Source of the DNA: Roseiarcus sp037446355
GTDB lineage: Bacteria > Pseudomonadota > Alphaproteobacteria > Rhizobiales > Beijerinckiaceae
Direction: 5' to 3'
DNA length: 64,000 nucleotides
Assembly (NCBI GenBank): GCA_037446355.1
Contig: JBBIIT010000001.1
Span: 135,491-199,490, forward strand
The notes beneath the pieces are model-generated. The model ran no database searches. It was not told the DNA's origin and worked only from the letters and a program-made list of their open reading frames with translations. A program made the position numbers and the translations under genes. This document shows, one piece after another, positions 16,763 through 26,199 of this stretch (positions are counted from its first letter, which is position 1; each line of letters opens with the position of its first letter).

Positions 16763-17887
16763 ATGGCGAGGGGGCGTCGGGAATTTCTTGCCGGGCTCGG
16801 ACTGACCGCGGCGGGCGCGGGGCTCGCCTCGCCGGCGATCGCCGACGCCTCGCCTGACGTTTCCTGGCGGTTGACCTCTAGCTTCGTGCCCGGTCTCGAT
16901 CTGATCTACGGCGGCGCCGAGACCCTGGCCAAGGCGCTTGGCGATCTCACCGACGGCCATTTCACCATCAAGATATCCCCCGCAGGCGAGATCGCGCCGG
17001 CGCTGGAGGCGCTCGAAGCGGTCGCCGACGGCAAGGCCGAATGCGCGCACACCGCGCTGTCCTATTATTGGAACAAGGATCCGAGTTTCGTATTCGGCTC
17101 CTCGACGCCTTTCGGCATGAACGCGCGCCAGCACGCGGCCTGGCTCTCCGAAGGCGGCGGCGGAGAACTCATCGACGAATTACTCGCCGACCGGAATGCG
17201 CTCGCTATGCCGGCAGGCAACACCGGCGGCCAGATGGCGGGTTGGTTTCGCAAGGAGATCCGAGGGCCCGAGGACTTCAAGGGCCTGAAGATCCGCATCG
17301 GCGGCTTCGCCGGCAAGGTTCTCCAGAACCTCGGCGCCGAGCCGGTCGCGATGGCGAAGGACGGCGTTTACGGCGCGCTGGAATCGGGCGCGCTGGACGC
17401 GTTCGAATGGGTCGGCCCTTACGACGACGAGAGGTTCGGCGATCGCAAGGACCAGCCGAAGCAGGCGATCTCGAAAGTCGCGCCCAATTATTATTATCCC
17501 GGCTGGTGGAAGGGCGGGATGCAATTGCATCTCGTCGTCGCCCGCGACAAATACCAGGCCTTGCCCAAAGCCTATCAAGCGGCTCTGCGGGCGGCGGCGG
17601 CGATCGCCAACGCTTCGGTGCTGACCAAATACGACGCCGCCAACCCCGGCGCGCTGAAACGCCTCGTCGTCGGCGGCGCGCAATTGCGGTTGTTCCCGCA
17701 GGAGGCGATCGAAGCCTGCTACGTCAAAGCCAACGATCTCTACGGCCAGCTCAGCGCCGACAATCCGCGCTTCAAGAAGATCGCGGATTCCTATCTGGCG
17801 TTCCGCTCCGACCAGTACCTTTGGTGGCAGGTCGCGGAATATTCGTTCGACAATTTCATGATCCGGCAGCGGCGCGCCAAGATGTGA
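16763..17887 (+). CDS. TRAP transporter substrate-binding protein (DctP family), orphan
   Basis: A 374-residue periplasmic solute receptor. RREFLAGLGL at residues 5-14 is a twin-arginine signal, cut near SPAIADA. The mature part has the DctP pattern, including GGQMAGWFRKEI, FKGLKIRIGG (the substrate Arg) and AVADGKAE. The YYYPGWW motif marks the subgroup annotated for mannitol/chloroaromatic or keto acid uptake. TRAP systems need DctQ and DctM membrane subunits; none lies beside it, and the neighbours are mobA and the MctP permease. It may serve a distant TRAP permease. The convergent mctP gene ends 20 bp away. Confidence 0.9.
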   Translation: MARGRREFLAGLGLTAAGAGLASPAIADASPDVSWRLTSSFVPGLDLIYGGAETLAKALGDLTDGHFTIKISPAGEIAPALEALEAVADGKAECAHTALSYYWNKDPSFVFGSSTPFGMNARQHAAWLSEGGGGELIDELLADRNALAMPAGNTGGQMAGWFRKEIRGPEDFKGLKIRIGGFAGKVLQNLGAEPVAMAKDGVYGALESGALDAFEWVGPYDDERFGDRKDQPKQAISKVAPNYYYPGWWKGGMQLHLVVARDKYQALPKAYQAALRAAAAIANASVLTKYDAANPGALKRLVVGGAQLRLFPQEAIEACYVKANDLYGQLSADNPRFKKIADSYLAFRSDQYLWWQVAEYSFDNFMIRQRRAKM

Positions 17888-17906
17888 CGCGGGCGCGCAC
17901 GCCGTC

Positions 17907-19493
17907 TCAGGCAGCTTCGGCGTCGAGGAAATCCGACGGCGAGGTTTCGTCCGGCGCCTTCGATCGCAGCACCAGCGAGAGCAGCATCGCCACAACCATG
18001 TTGACGACGACGGCGGTGAGGCCGTTGTAGGCCGCGAAGCCAAGGCCGAGATCGACGGGTCCGATCAGCGGCAGATCCCACTTCAACGCATGCACCGGCA
18101 CCCAGGCCGTATCGCCCCAGGCGAGCGCGGTGCCGACGATCATGCCCGACGCCCAGCCGATCAGCAGCGCCGAGCCGCTGAACCAGCGGGTGTAAAGGCC
18201 GAAAATCATCGCCGGAAATATTTGCACCATCCAGACGCCGCCGAGCAATTGCAGATCGAGCGCGAACTTGGTCGGCATGAAAAAGATCACCAGCAGCGCG
18301 CCGATCTTGACGATCAGCGATACGAACTTGGCGACGACTGATTCCTCGTGCGGCGTCATCTGCGGATGCACGAACGGCTTCCAGATATTACGGGTGAAAG
18401 TGTTGGCGGCGCCGATCGACATCACCGCCGCCGGCACTAGCGCGCCAAGCGCGATCGCGGCGAAGCAGAAGCCGGCGAACCAATCGGGGAACGCCCACAG
18501 CACGAGCTGGGGCACCGCGTCCTGCGGCGATCCGACCTTCACGCCCGCGGCCAACGCCATCACGCCGAGCAGCGCGATGAGCCCGAGCACGAACGAATAG
18601 GCCGGCAGCGTCATCGTGTTGAACCGGATCGCCCGCCCGCTCGAGGCCGAGAGCGTGCCCGTCAGCGCGTGCGGATACATGAACAGCGCCATCGCGGAGC
18701 CGATCGCCAGCGTGATATAGGGCCCGACCTGACCGGGGATCAGCGTCAACCCGGCCGCAACCTTGACCGCCGGCGTCGCCGCGGCGCCCGCGGCGATCTT
18801 GGCGTCGAAAGCCTTCTGCGCCGCCGCGAAGATCGCGCCGAATCCGCCGAGCTGATAGGGAATGACCACCACCGCCGCGATCACGAAAACGTAGATCATC
18901 GTGTCCTTGACGAAGGCGATCATCGCCGGCGCGCGGAGCCCGCTCTTGTAGGTGTAGAGCGCGAGAATGACGAAGGCGATGGTGATCGGCGCGTGCGCCA
19001 TCACACCTGCGCCGCTGAAGCCAAGCGCGGAGATGACCTTCTCCAGACCGACCAGTTGCAGCGCGATATAGGGCATCGTCGCCAGAATGCCGGTCATCGC
19101 GACCGCCAGCTCCAACCATGGATTTCCGTAACGGCCGAGCACGAAATCGCCGGCCGTCATGTAGCCGTGTTTGTGCGAGACCGCCCAAAGGCGCGGCATC
19201 GTCAAATACAGGAAGGGATAGATGATGATCGTATAAGGGACCGCGAAGAACCCATAGGCGCCGATCGCGTAAACGACCGCGGGAATCGCGATCACGGTAT
19301 AGGCGGTGTAGAGATCGCCGCCGAGCAGGAACCATGTCACCCACGGTCCGAAGCGGCGCCCGCCGAGGCCCCATTCGCCGATGCTGTTGAGGTCCGCCGC
19401 CTTCCAGCGCGAGGCGACGAACCCGAGCACGGTGACAAGCGCGAAGAAAAAAACGAAGACGGCCGCCGCGACGACGTTCAGATGCTCGAACAT
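17907..19493 (-). CDS. mctP: Sodium:solute symporter, monocarboxylate permease MctP type
   Basis: A 528-residue SSF-family carrier with about 13 membrane helices. The YTAYTVIAIPA, SKHGYMTAGDF-like (here SHKHGYMTAGDFV) and ALTGTLSASSGRAIRFN segments match the MctP permease that takes up lactate, pyruvate, propionate and alanine in rhizobia. The tiny DUF3311 protein encoded 2 bp upstream is the usual partner of this permease group. The reading frame runs open to 19679, but the ATG at 19493 starts the true N-terminus; the extension overlaps the DUF3311 gene in another frame. In Rhizobium MctP is controlled by a two-component pair, not seen here. Confidence 0.92.
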   Translation of the reverse strand: MFEHLNVVAAAVFVFFFALVTVLGFVASRWKAADLNSIGEWGLGGRRFGPWVTWFLLGGDLYTAYTVIAIPAVVYAIGAYGFFAVPYTIIIYPFLYLTMPRLWAVSHKHGYMTAGDFVLGRYGNPWLELAVAMTGILATMPYIALQLVGLEKVISALGFSGAGVMAHAPITIAFVILALYTYKSGLRAPAMIAFVKDTMIYVFVIAAVVVIPYQLGGFGAIFAAAQKAFDAKIAAGAAATPAVKVAAGLTLIPGQVGPYITLAIGSAMALFMYPHALTGTLSASSGRAIRFNTMTLPAYSFVLGLIALLGVMALAAGVKVGSPQDAVPQLVLWAFPDWFAGFCFAAIALGALVPAAVMSIGAANTFTRNIWKPFVHPQMTPHEESVVAKFVSLIVKIGALLVIFFMPTKFALDLQLLGGVWMVQIFPAMIFGLYTRWFSGSALLIGWASGMIVGTALAWGDTAWVPVHALKWDLPLIGPVDLGLGFAAYNGLTAVVVNMVVAMLLSLVLRSKAPDETSPSDFLDAEAA

Positions 19494-19495
19494 GC

Positions 19496-19666
19496 TCAGG
19501 CCTTCCCGATCCGGTCGGCCAGATAGATGCCGATGGCGGAGACCAGGACGAGCAGCAGTTGGAACCAGTAAAAGAACGGAACGCCGAACGCGCGCGGTTC
19601 GACCACGTTGTAGAGCGGCGCCCAGAGCGCGACGACGCAAGGCGCGAACAGCAGCAGGTATCTCAT
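19496..19666 (-). CDS. DUF3311 small membrane protein, MctP partner
   Basis: A 56-residue protein, MRYLLLFAPCVVALWAP at the start and AIGIYLADRIGKA near the end, with two hydrophobic helices (about 3-20 and 28-50). This matches DUF3311, small proteins found immediately upstream of SSF permeases and probably a small subunit of the carrier. The ATG at 19666 has a GGGGGGGA ribosome site. The stop precedes the mctP ATG by 2 bp. It lies in a different frame from the permease, inside a region where the mctP frame is also open, and could be missed in annotation. Confidence 0.88.
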   Translation of the reverse strand: MRYLLLFAPCVVALWAPLYNVVEPRAFGVPFFYWFQLLLVLVSAIGIYLADRIGKA

Positions 19667-19763
19667 CGTTCCCCCCCAAGGCGCGAGCGCGCGCGAGTCG
19701 CCCGGAATTTCCTTGTCACGGATTAGCGAAGTTCGCTCCCGCGGTCGAGCGCCGCGCGCCGCA

Positions 19764-20606
19764 TCAGGCCATTTCGTCGATCGCCTTGCGCAGTTTGCGC
19801 AGGTCCGCCCACGCCCATCGCTTGGCGCCGGGCTGACGCAGGAGATAGGCTGGGTGCAGCATCGGCAGCGCCGGGATCGTCCGTTCGTCCGCGATCCGAT
19901 ATTCGCGCCAGACGCCGCGCGCGCGGGTGATCCCGTCCTTCGCGCCGAGCAGCGTTTGCATCGCCGAGCCGCCGAGACAAACGAGCAGGCGCGGATTCAC
20001 GAGTTCGATCTGACGGGTCACGAACGGCAGACAGATCGTCGTCTCCTGAGGCGTCGGCGTGCGATTGCCGGGCGGGCGCCAAGGCACGACATTGGCGATA
20101 TAGACCTTCGTGCGGTCGAGCCCGATCGATCCCAGCATCCGATCAAGCAACTGTCCCGCGCGGCCGACGAAGGGCCGGCCGATTCGGTCCTCGTCGCCGC
20201 CCGGGGCCTCGCCGACCAGCATGATTTTCGCGTCCGGCGCACCGTCCGCGAAGACCAGACGAGTCGCGGTCGCCTTGAGCCCGCAGCCATTGAAAGCCTC
20301 CAGAGCAGCGCGCAATTCCTCGAGCGAGGCGCAACCGGCGGCAATTTCGCGCGCCGAGCGGATAGCGTCGTCCGGCGTCGCGACCGCGGCCGCGCGCGGC
20401 GCTTCGGCAGGGGGCGCGGCGGGACGCGGCGGGGCCGGCGCGGCGGCGCGGCGCGGCGCAGGCGGATCGATCGCGGATTCGGCGAAGCGGTCGTGCGGGG
20501 CGGCGTCGAGCGCGATGTCGACGCCCGCCTCCAGCCACCAGCGCAGCGTCTGGGCGGCGCTCCGGGCCGTAAGCGGTTTGAACGAGGCGTCGACGGGGGA
20601 TTTCAT
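19764..20606 (-). CDS. Family 4 (iron-sulfur) uracil-DNA glycosylase
   Basis: A 280-residue DNA repair enzyme that removes uracil from DNA. Motif GEAPGGDEDRIGRPFVGRAG followed by LLDRML is the family 4 uracil pocket, and the HPAYLLRQPGAKR motif supplies the DNA-loop His. Candidate cluster cysteines lie before the first motif (GCASLEEL and FNGC) and later in TTICLPF and LLVCLGG. The N-terminal 100 residues contain a proline/alanine linker, a usual feature of the alphaproteobacterial form. ATG 20606 is used; neither it nor ATG 20636 has a clear ribosome site. It is divergent from the ETF-QO gene, an arrangement common in the order. Confidence 0.9.
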   Translation of the reverse strand: MKSPVDASFKPLTARSAAQTLRWWLEAGVDIALDAAPHDRFAESAIDPPAPRRAAAPAPPRPAAPPAEAPRAAAVATPDDAIRSAREIAAGCASLEELRAALEAFNGCGLKATATRLVFADGAPDAKIMLVGEAPGGDEDRIGRPFVGRAGQLLDRMLGSIGLDRTKVYIANVVPWRPPGNRTPTPQETTICLPFVTRQIELVNPRLLVCLGGSAMQTLLGAKDGITRARGVWREYRIADERTIPALPMLHPAYLLRQPGAKRWAWADLRKLRKAIDEMA

Positions 20607-20760
20607 CGGTTTGAGGGCCGTGTGGACGCACTTCATAGCATATCGGGGGCGGCGATGGGTCCGCCGCTTGACGAATTCGCGCCTGCGCGAGTTATTGGGG
20701 CTCGAAGTCTTGACCTGGATCGCTTCGTCGCGCCGGGCCGCCATATGGAAAGTCCTGATC

Positions 20761-22437
20761 ATGTCCGGCGATAGCGAACTGCCTGCCCGCGAGGCGATGG
20801 AATACGACATCGTGATCGTCGGCGCGGGGCCCTCGGGTCTGGCGGCGGCGATTCGCCTCAAGCAACTCGACGCCGAGCGCACGGTCGTCGTCGTTGAGAA
20901 AGGCTCGACGGTCGGCGCGCATATTCTTTCGGGCGCGGTGGTCGATCCCATTGGCCTCGATCGCCTGCTGCCCGACTGGCGCCAGGACCCCGAGCGTCCA
21001 CTGAAAACCGCCGTCACTGAGGATCAATTCATGGTGCTCGGCCCGTCGGGCGGCGTCACGCTGCCGAACTGGCCGATGCCGCGCTTGATGAGCAATCACG
21101 GCAATTTCATCGGCTCACTCGGCGCGCTGACGCGTTGGCTCGGCGCGCAGGCGGAGGCTTTGGGCGTCGAAATTTACCCGGGCTTCGCGGCCAGCGAGGT
21201 GCTTTACGGCGAGAAGGGCGAGGTCATCGGCGTCGCCACCGGCGACATGGGGATCGGGCGCGACGGCAAACCAAAGGACAGCTTCACCCGCGGCATGGAG
21301 CTGCGCGGCAAATACGTGCTGATCGCCGAAGGCGCGCGCGGCTCGCTCGCTAAGCAACTGATCGCCAAATTCGGACTGGACGCCGGCCGCGATCCGCAGA
21401 AATTTGGCATCGGCTTGAAAGAGATCTGGCAGATCGAGCCGGAGAAGTTCGTTCCCGGCCGCGTTCAGCACAGCTTCGGCTGGCCTCTCGGTTCCTCTAC
21501 CAGCGGCGGCTCGTTTCTTTATCACTACGACGATCGCCTGGTCGCCGTCGGCTTCGTCGTGCATCTCAACTATTCCAACCCGACGCTTTCGCCTTTCGAC
21601 GAATTCCAGCGCTTCAAGACGCATCCGCGCGTCCGCCCGACGCTGGAAGGGGGCAAGCGGCTCGCCTATGGCGCGAGGGCGATCTCCTCGGGCGGATGGC
21701 AGTCAGTGCCGAAACTCACCTTCCCCGGCGGGGCGCTGATCGGCTGCTCGGCCGGCTTCGTCAATTTCGCCCGCATCAAAGGCTCGCATAACGCGATCCT
21801 GTCGGGAATGCAGGCGGCGGAGGCCGCGCACGAGGCGCTTGTCGCCGGCCGCGGCAACGACGAACTCTCGGCTTACGAGAACGGCTGGCGCGCTTCCGAC
21901 ATCGGCAAGGACTTGCGCAAGGTGCGCAACGTCAAGCCGCTTTGGAGCAGGCTCGGCCTTGCCGTTGGCGTCGCGCTCGGCGGCTTCGACATGTGGACGA
22001 ACGAACTTTTCGGCGGTTCGATATTCGGCACGATCAAACATGGCAAAGCCGACAGCGACGCCCTGAAACCGCTCGCCGAAGCGACGCCAATCGTCTATCC
22101 CAAGCCGGACGGAAAGGTCTCGTTCGACAAGGCCTCCTCGGTGTTTCTGTCGAACACCAATCACGAGGAGGATCAGCCGATCCACCTCAAATTGCGCGAT
22201 CCGGCCGTGCCGATCCGCGATAATCTGCCGACCTACGGCGAGCCTGCGCGACTCTATTGTCCGGCCGGGGTCTATGAGGTCGTTTACGCCGACGAGGCGA
22301 AGCGCGCAGATCCGCGCTTCGTCATCAACGCGCAGAATTGCGTTCATTGCAAAACCTGCGACGTCAAAGACCCCGCGCGCAACATCGACTGGACGCCGCC
22401 CGAGGGCGGCGGCGGCCCGAATTATCCGGACATGTGA
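20761..22437 (+). CDS. Electron transfer flavoprotein-ubiquinone oxidoreductase (ETF-QO)
   Basis: A 558-residue inner-membrane-associated flavoprotein that passes electrons from ETF, reduced by acyl-CoA and related dehydrogenases, to ubiquinone. VIVGAGPSGLAAAIRLKQL binds FAD near the N-terminus and the GKYVLIAEGARGSLAKQL segment is the second FAD contact. The C-terminal CPAGVYEVVY and NCVHCKTCDVKDP segments supply the four cysteines of the 4Fe-4S cluster, and the protein ends in the typical GGGPNYPDM. Length and motif order are normal. ATG 20761 is chosen, with an in-frame earlier start unlikely. An 8-bp hairpin follows the stop. Confidence 0.95.
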   Translation: MSGDSELPAREAMEYDIVIVGAGPSGLAAAIRLKQLDAERTVVVVEKGSTVGAHILSGAVVDPIGLDRLLPDWRQDPERPLKTAVTEDQFMVLGPSGGVTLPNWPMPRLMSNHGNFIGSLGALTRWLGAQAEALGVEIYPGFAASEVLYGEKGEVIGVATGDMGIGRDGKPKDSFTRGMELRGKYVLIAEGARGSLAKQLIAKFGLDAGRDPQKFGIGLKEIWQIEPEKFVPGRVQHSFGWPLGSSTSGGSFLYHYDDRLVAVGFVVHLNYSNPTLSPFDEFQRFKTHPRVRPTLEGGKRLAYGARAISSGGWQSVPKLTFPGGALIGCSAGFVNFARIKGSHNAILSGMQAAEAAHEALVAGRGNDELSAYENGWRASDIGKDLRKVRNVKPLWSRLGLAVGVALGGFDMWTNELFGGSIFGTIKHGKADSDALKPLAEATPIVYPKPDGKVSFDKASSVFLSNTNHEEDQPIHLKLRDPAVPIRDNLPTYGEPARLYCPAGVYEVVYADEAKRADPRFVINAQNCVHCKTCDVKDPARNIDWTPPEGGGGPNYPDM

Positions 22438-22445
22438 GCGCCGCG

Positions 22446-22470
22446 AATCCGCCACGCGGCGGGCGGATTT
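22446..22470 (+). terminator. Hairpin after ETF-QO, possible terminator
   Basis: AATCCGCC at 22446-22453 pairs with GGCGGATT at 22462-22469 around an 8-nt GC-rich loop. It starts 9 bp after the ETF-QO stop. There are only three T after the stem, so termination is uncertain. Confidence 0.4.
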
Positions 22471-22544
22471 CCATGCGGAAGAATACGCTGTAAGAGACCT
22501 CGACGCCGTCGCGTCCAGAATCCGAATAAAGGACACTTTCGCCC

Positions 22545-24314
22545 GTGCCGCTTTCGCATCCGCCCGCGCATTCCCGCCACGCCCGCGCGGCGCTCGCCGC
22601 CGGCCTGTTCGCGTGCCTCACGAGCGGCGGCGCGCTCGCCGCGACCCCCGATCCGACGCATTTCGACATCGGACCCGCGCCATCGGGAAACTATCTTTCG
22701 GCCCTTATCGCCAGCGCGGACCGCGACACCTCGGCGGCGGCGGTCTATTTCCGCGAGGCGCTGCGCGCCGATCCGCGCAACCTCGACCTCGTCGAACGCG
22801 GCTTCGCGGCGGCGCTCGCGGACGGCGACGCCGCCGACGGATATTCGCTCGCCGATCGTCTGATCGCCCGCGATCCCGGCAACTCGTTGGCGCGCCTCGC
22901 GCTGGCGACCCGCGCGATCGGCGAGGGCCAGTATGTTGCGGCGCGCGCGCAATTGGCCGGCGGCGACGCCGGCAAGGCGCACGACGTCACCACGACGCTG
23001 CTGACCGCCTGGACCTACGCGGGCGCCGGCGATCTCAAGCGCGCGCTCGATACGGTCGATCGCATTCGCGATCCCAGCGTCGCCGTGTTTCGTGACTATC
23101 ACGCCGCGCTGATCGCGGACGCGCTCGGCAACCCCATCGAAGCCCTGCGCCGCTTCAAGCTCGCTTACGCCGACGACAAGAACACGTTGCGGCTGATCGA
23201 CGCCTACGCGCGCTTTCTCGCACGCCACAACGACGCGGCGGGCGCGAAAAAGGTCTATCAGGATTTTTCGCGTCTGGTTCCCGACCATCCCGCGGTCGTC
23301 GCCGCGCTCGCCGATCTCGACGCGGGCAGAACCTTAACGCCGGTGGTGCGCAACACGCGCGAGGGCGCGGCCGAGGCGCTTTATGGCCTTGGCGGCGCGG
23401 GAACGCGCCAGGGCGACGAGCTCGCGGCGCTGATCTATTTGCGCCTCGCGCTGATCCTGCGGCCCGATCTCGATCTGGCGGCGATCACGGTCGCGAGTCT
23501 GTTGGCCGAGATCAAGCAGGGCGACGCGGCTATCCGCGCCTATGAACTCGTGCCCAAGTCGTCGCCGATGCGCGAAAGCGCGGAGATTCAGGCGGCGATG
23601 GAGACCGACGCGCTCGGACGCAACGCCGAGGCGACGCAGCGACTTCAGGCGCTGGTCGCTGCGCGGCCGAACGACTCGGACGCCTGGAGCGCGCTCGGCA
23701 GCGTTCAACGATCGGACAAGAAATTCGCCGCAGCGGCGGTCTCCTACGACAAAGCGATCGCGCTCGTCCCGACGCCCGCCCGAAGCCAGTGGACGCTGTT
23801 CTACTTCCGCGGCATTTGCTTCGAGCGTTCGAAGGAATGGCCGAAGGCGGAAGCGGACTTCAAGAAGGCGCTCGAACTCTATCCCGACCAGCCGTTGGTC
23901 CTCAATTATCTCGGCTATTCCTGGGTCGATCAGGGCGTCAATCTCGACGAGGCGTTCAAGATGCTGCGCCGCGCCGTCGATCTCAGGCCGACCGACGGCT
24001 ACATCGTCGATTCGCTCGGCTGGGCCAATTACAAGCTCGGCAATTACGCCGAGGCCGCGCAGGAACTCGAAAAGGCGATCGAGTTGAAGCCTGGCGATCC
24101 CGTCGTCAACGATCACCTCGGCGACGCCTATTGGCGCGTCGACCGCAAGATCGAGGCGCATTTCCAGTGGAACCACGCGCGCGACATGAACCCCGAACCT
24201 GAGGATCTGCCGAACATCCTCAAGAAGATCGCCGACGGCTTGCCCGAACTGCCGGCCAACGGCTCCACGCCCGCCACAACGCCGGCGCCCGAAAGCCCGA
24301 AGAGCGGCGGCTAG
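22545..24314 (+). CDS. Exported tetratricopeptide-repeat protein
   Basis: A 589-residue TPR protein with a signal sequence (residues about 1-33, ending GGALAA). TPR units run through most of the chain. They are clearest in the second half: AWSALGSVQRSDKKFAAAAVSYDKAI, then the unit with EWPKAEADFKKALELYP, then NYLGYSWVD and VDSLGWANYKLGNYAEAAQELEKAI, each shown only in part. The tail is proline- and alanine-rich. Such proteins occur between ETF-QO and ispE in many Hyphomicrobiales, probably with an envelope-assembly role; this is inferred from location. The GTG at 22545 is used. It ends 3 bp before ispE, so the two are almost certainly co-transcribed. Confidence 0.85.
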   Translation: MPLSHPPAHSRHARAALAAGLFACLTSGGALAATPDPTHFDIGPAPSGNYLSALIASADRDTSAAAVYFREALRADPRNLDLVERGFAAALADGDAADGYSLADRLIARDPGNSLARLALATRAIGEGQYVAARAQLAGGDAGKAHDVTTTLLTAWTYAGAGDLKRALDTVDRIRDPSVAVFRDYHAALIADALGNPIEALRRFKLAYADDKNTLRLIDAYARFLARHNDAAGAKKVYQDFSRLVPDHPAVVAALADLDAGRTLTPVVRNTREGAAEALYGLGGAGTRQGDELAALIYLRLALILRPDLDLAAITVASLLAEIKQGDAAIRAYELVPKSSPMRESAEIQAAMETDALGRNAEATQRLQALVAARPNDSDAWSALGSVQRSDKKFAAAAVSYDKAIALVPTPARSQWTLFYFRGICFERSKEWPKAEADFKKALELYPDQPLVLNYLGYSWVDQGVNLDEAFKMLRRAVDLRPTDGYIVDSLGWANYKLGNYAEAAQELEKAIELKPGDPVVNDHLGDAYWRVDRKIEAHFQWNHARDMNPEPEDLPNILKKIADGLPELPANGSTPATTPAPESPKSGG

Positions 24315-24317
24315 GCG

Positions 24318-25175
24318 TTGGCGCCGCAACGCTGGCGCGCGCCTGCGAAGGTCAATCTGACGCTGCATGTGCGCGGTCGCCGGGCGGACGGCTATCACGA
24401 GCTTTCCAGCCTCGTCGCCTTCGCAGGCGCCTGCGACTGGCTGGAGTTCGAGCCGGGCTTTCCGCTCTCGCTCGACGTTCGCGGACCGACAGCCGCCTCG
24501 GTCGGCCCGATCGAGAGCAATCTCGTGCTTGCCGCCGCGAACGCGCTTGTCGCGCGCGCTCCCGGCTTGCGGCTCGGCAAGTTTCGCCTTTTCAAGGCCC
24601 TGCCCGCCGCCGCCGGCCTTGGCGGCGGTTCGTCGGACGCCGCGGCCGCGTTGCGGGCGCTCGCGCACGCGAACGCTCTCGCCGACGACGATCCGAGGCT
24701 CTTGGACGCCGCGCGAGCCGTGGGCGCTGACGTTCCGGTCTGTCTGTTCCCCCGCGCGCGGCGTATGGAGGGCATGGGCGAACGTCTGGGACGGCCGCTC
24801 GCTCTGGCGCCGACGCCCGCCGTGCTCGTCAATCCACGGGTCGAGACGCCGACTCCGAGAATTTTCGCCGGATTGGGCCTTGCCCCCGGGCAATCTCATC
24901 GGCGCGAGGCCGAGGCCGACGGCTCGCGCGACCTGTTCGCGGCGATCCTGGCCGGGCGCAACGACCTTCAGGCGAGCGCGACGGCGTTCGCGCCGGTCAT
25001 CGGCGAGACGATCGCGCGACTGGATGAATGTGCGGGCGCGCGGTTGACGCGCATGTCGGGTTCCGGCGCCACATGTTTCGCAATTTTTCACGACCGGCGC
25101 GCCGCCGTGGAGGCAGCGGCGCGGCTCAGACGCGAGCGGCCGGACTGGTGGATTCGCGCGACACTGCTGCGCTGA
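24318..25175 (+). CDS. ispE: 4-diphosphocytidyl-2-C-methyl-D-erythritol kinase IspE
   Basis: A 285-residue GHMP kinase of the MEP isoprenoid pathway that phosphorylates CDP-methylerythritol. The KVNLTLHVRGRRADGYHEL segment near the start and LPAAAGLGGGSSDAAAAL (ATP-binding glycine loop) are the IspE signatures; TRMSGSGATCFAIF is the C-terminal GHMP motif. The start is a TTG at 24318, three bases after the upstream stop. The product would supply isopentenyl diphosphate for ubiquinone, bactoprenol and perhaps hopanoids or carotenoids. Confidence 0.95.
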   Translation: MAPQRWRAPAKVNLTLHVRGRRADGYHELSSLVAFAGACDWLEFEPGFPLSLDVRGPTAASVGPIESNLVLAAANALVARAPGLRLGKFRLFKALPAAAGLGGGSSDAAAALRALAHANALADDDPRLLDAARAVGADVPVCLFPRARRMEGMGERLGRPLALAPTPAVLVNPRVETPTPRIFAGLGLAPGQSHRREAEADGSRDLFAAILAGRNDLQASATAFAPVIGETIARLDECAGARLTRMSGSGATCFAIFHDRRAAVEAAARLRRERPDWWIRATLLR

Positions 25176-25224
25176 TCGGGCGCGAGCTTGCCGCGCGTCG
25201 CGCCGGACCTGTAAGAGGCTGGCT

Positions 25225-26199
25225 TTGAACGGATCGATTTCGCCGATGCCCCTCGTCGCCACCTCAGACAATCCGACGCCTCCCGGTGCGATCGTCGAGC
25301 AACTGCGTGCGGTGGACGGCGTCGTCCTGCGTTCGGCGCGCTGGACTCCCTCGCGCCCCGTTCGCGGCACGGTCGCCATTTTTGGCGGACGCGCCGAATT
25401 CATCGAGAAATATTTCGAGACAATCGGCGACCTCCTCGATCGAGGCTTCCATGTCGCCGCGCTGGATTGGCGCGGCCAGGGCGGCTCGGCGCGCCAGCTC
25501 TCGAATCCGATGAAGGGCCATATTGACGATTTCTCGCTGTTCGAGCGCGACCTCAGCGCCTTCGTCACCGAAGTGCTTGGCCCGTCGTGCCCGCGTCCAT
25601 GGTTCGGCCTGTGTCATTCCATGGGGGCCGCGATCATGCTCGGGATTGCCCATTCGGGCCGCTGCCCGTTCGACCGCCTGGCGCTGACCTCGCCGATGAT
25701 CGCCATCGCCAATCTGCGCCGCCCGCGGCTGACGGCCGCCTTCGTGGAGGCGCTCGACGCGCTCGGACTCGGCGGAGCGTTCGCGCCGGGCGGCGGCGCC
25801 ACTCCCATGGGCGGCAGGCCGTTCACAAACAATTTCCTGACCTCCGACCCCGTGCGTTATGCGCGCATGAGCGGCGTCATCGCCGCGAACCCGGCGATCG
25901 GCCTGGGCTATCCGACCGTCGGCTGGCTCCACGCCGCGTTTCGCCAGACCCGGCTTTTCGAGGATCCCCAATTTCCGCGCGAAATCACCGTGCCGACCCT
26001 GGTCCTCGCGTCGGGCGCCGATCGCGTCACCGACACGCGCGCCGCCGAACGCTTTTCCGAGCGCCTGCGCGCCGGGCGATTGATAGTGATCGACGGCGCG
26101 GCCCACGAGCTGCTGATGGAGCGCGACATATTCCGCGATCAGTTCTGGGCCGCGTTCGACGCTTTCATCCCTGGCGTCGAAGGCGAGTGCGCGCGATGA
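25225..26199 (+). CDS. Alpha/beta hydrolase, monoglyceride/lysophospholipase-like
   Basis: A 324-residue alpha/beta hydrolase of the PldB/monoacylglycerol lipase group. The DWRGQGGSARQ strand-turn comes first; the nucleophile elbow is CHSMGA, with Cys in place of the usual Gly before His. The acid is in LASGADRVTD and the base His in GAAHELLMER. It probably cleaves lysophospholipids or small acyl esters. The start is TTG at 25225; the ATG at 25246 is an alternative. It overlaps the GT39 gene by 4 bp (ATGA) and so belongs to the transcript of the glycosylation set. Confidence 0.9.
   Translation: MNGSISPMPLVATSDNPTPPGAIVEQLRAVDGVVLRSARWTPSRPVRGTVAIFGGRAEFIEKYFETIGDLLDRGFHVAALDWRGQGGSARQLSNPMKGHIDDFSLFERDLSAFVTEVLGPSCPRPWFGLCHSMGAAIMLGIAHSGRCPFDRLALTSPMIAIANLRRPRLTAAFVEALDALGLGGAFAPGGGATPMGGRPFTNNFLTSDPVRYARMSGVIAANPAIGLGYPTVGWLHAAFRQTRLFEDPQFPREITVPTLVLASGADRVTDTRAAERFSERLRAGRLIVIDGAAHELLMERDIFRDQFWAAFDAFIPGVEGECAR

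Noticed and set aside
17907..19679. Longer MctP protein starting at 19679
   Set aside because: The extra 62 codons overlap the DUF3311 gene in another frame and lack a membrane-protein character; ATG 19493 is the family start.
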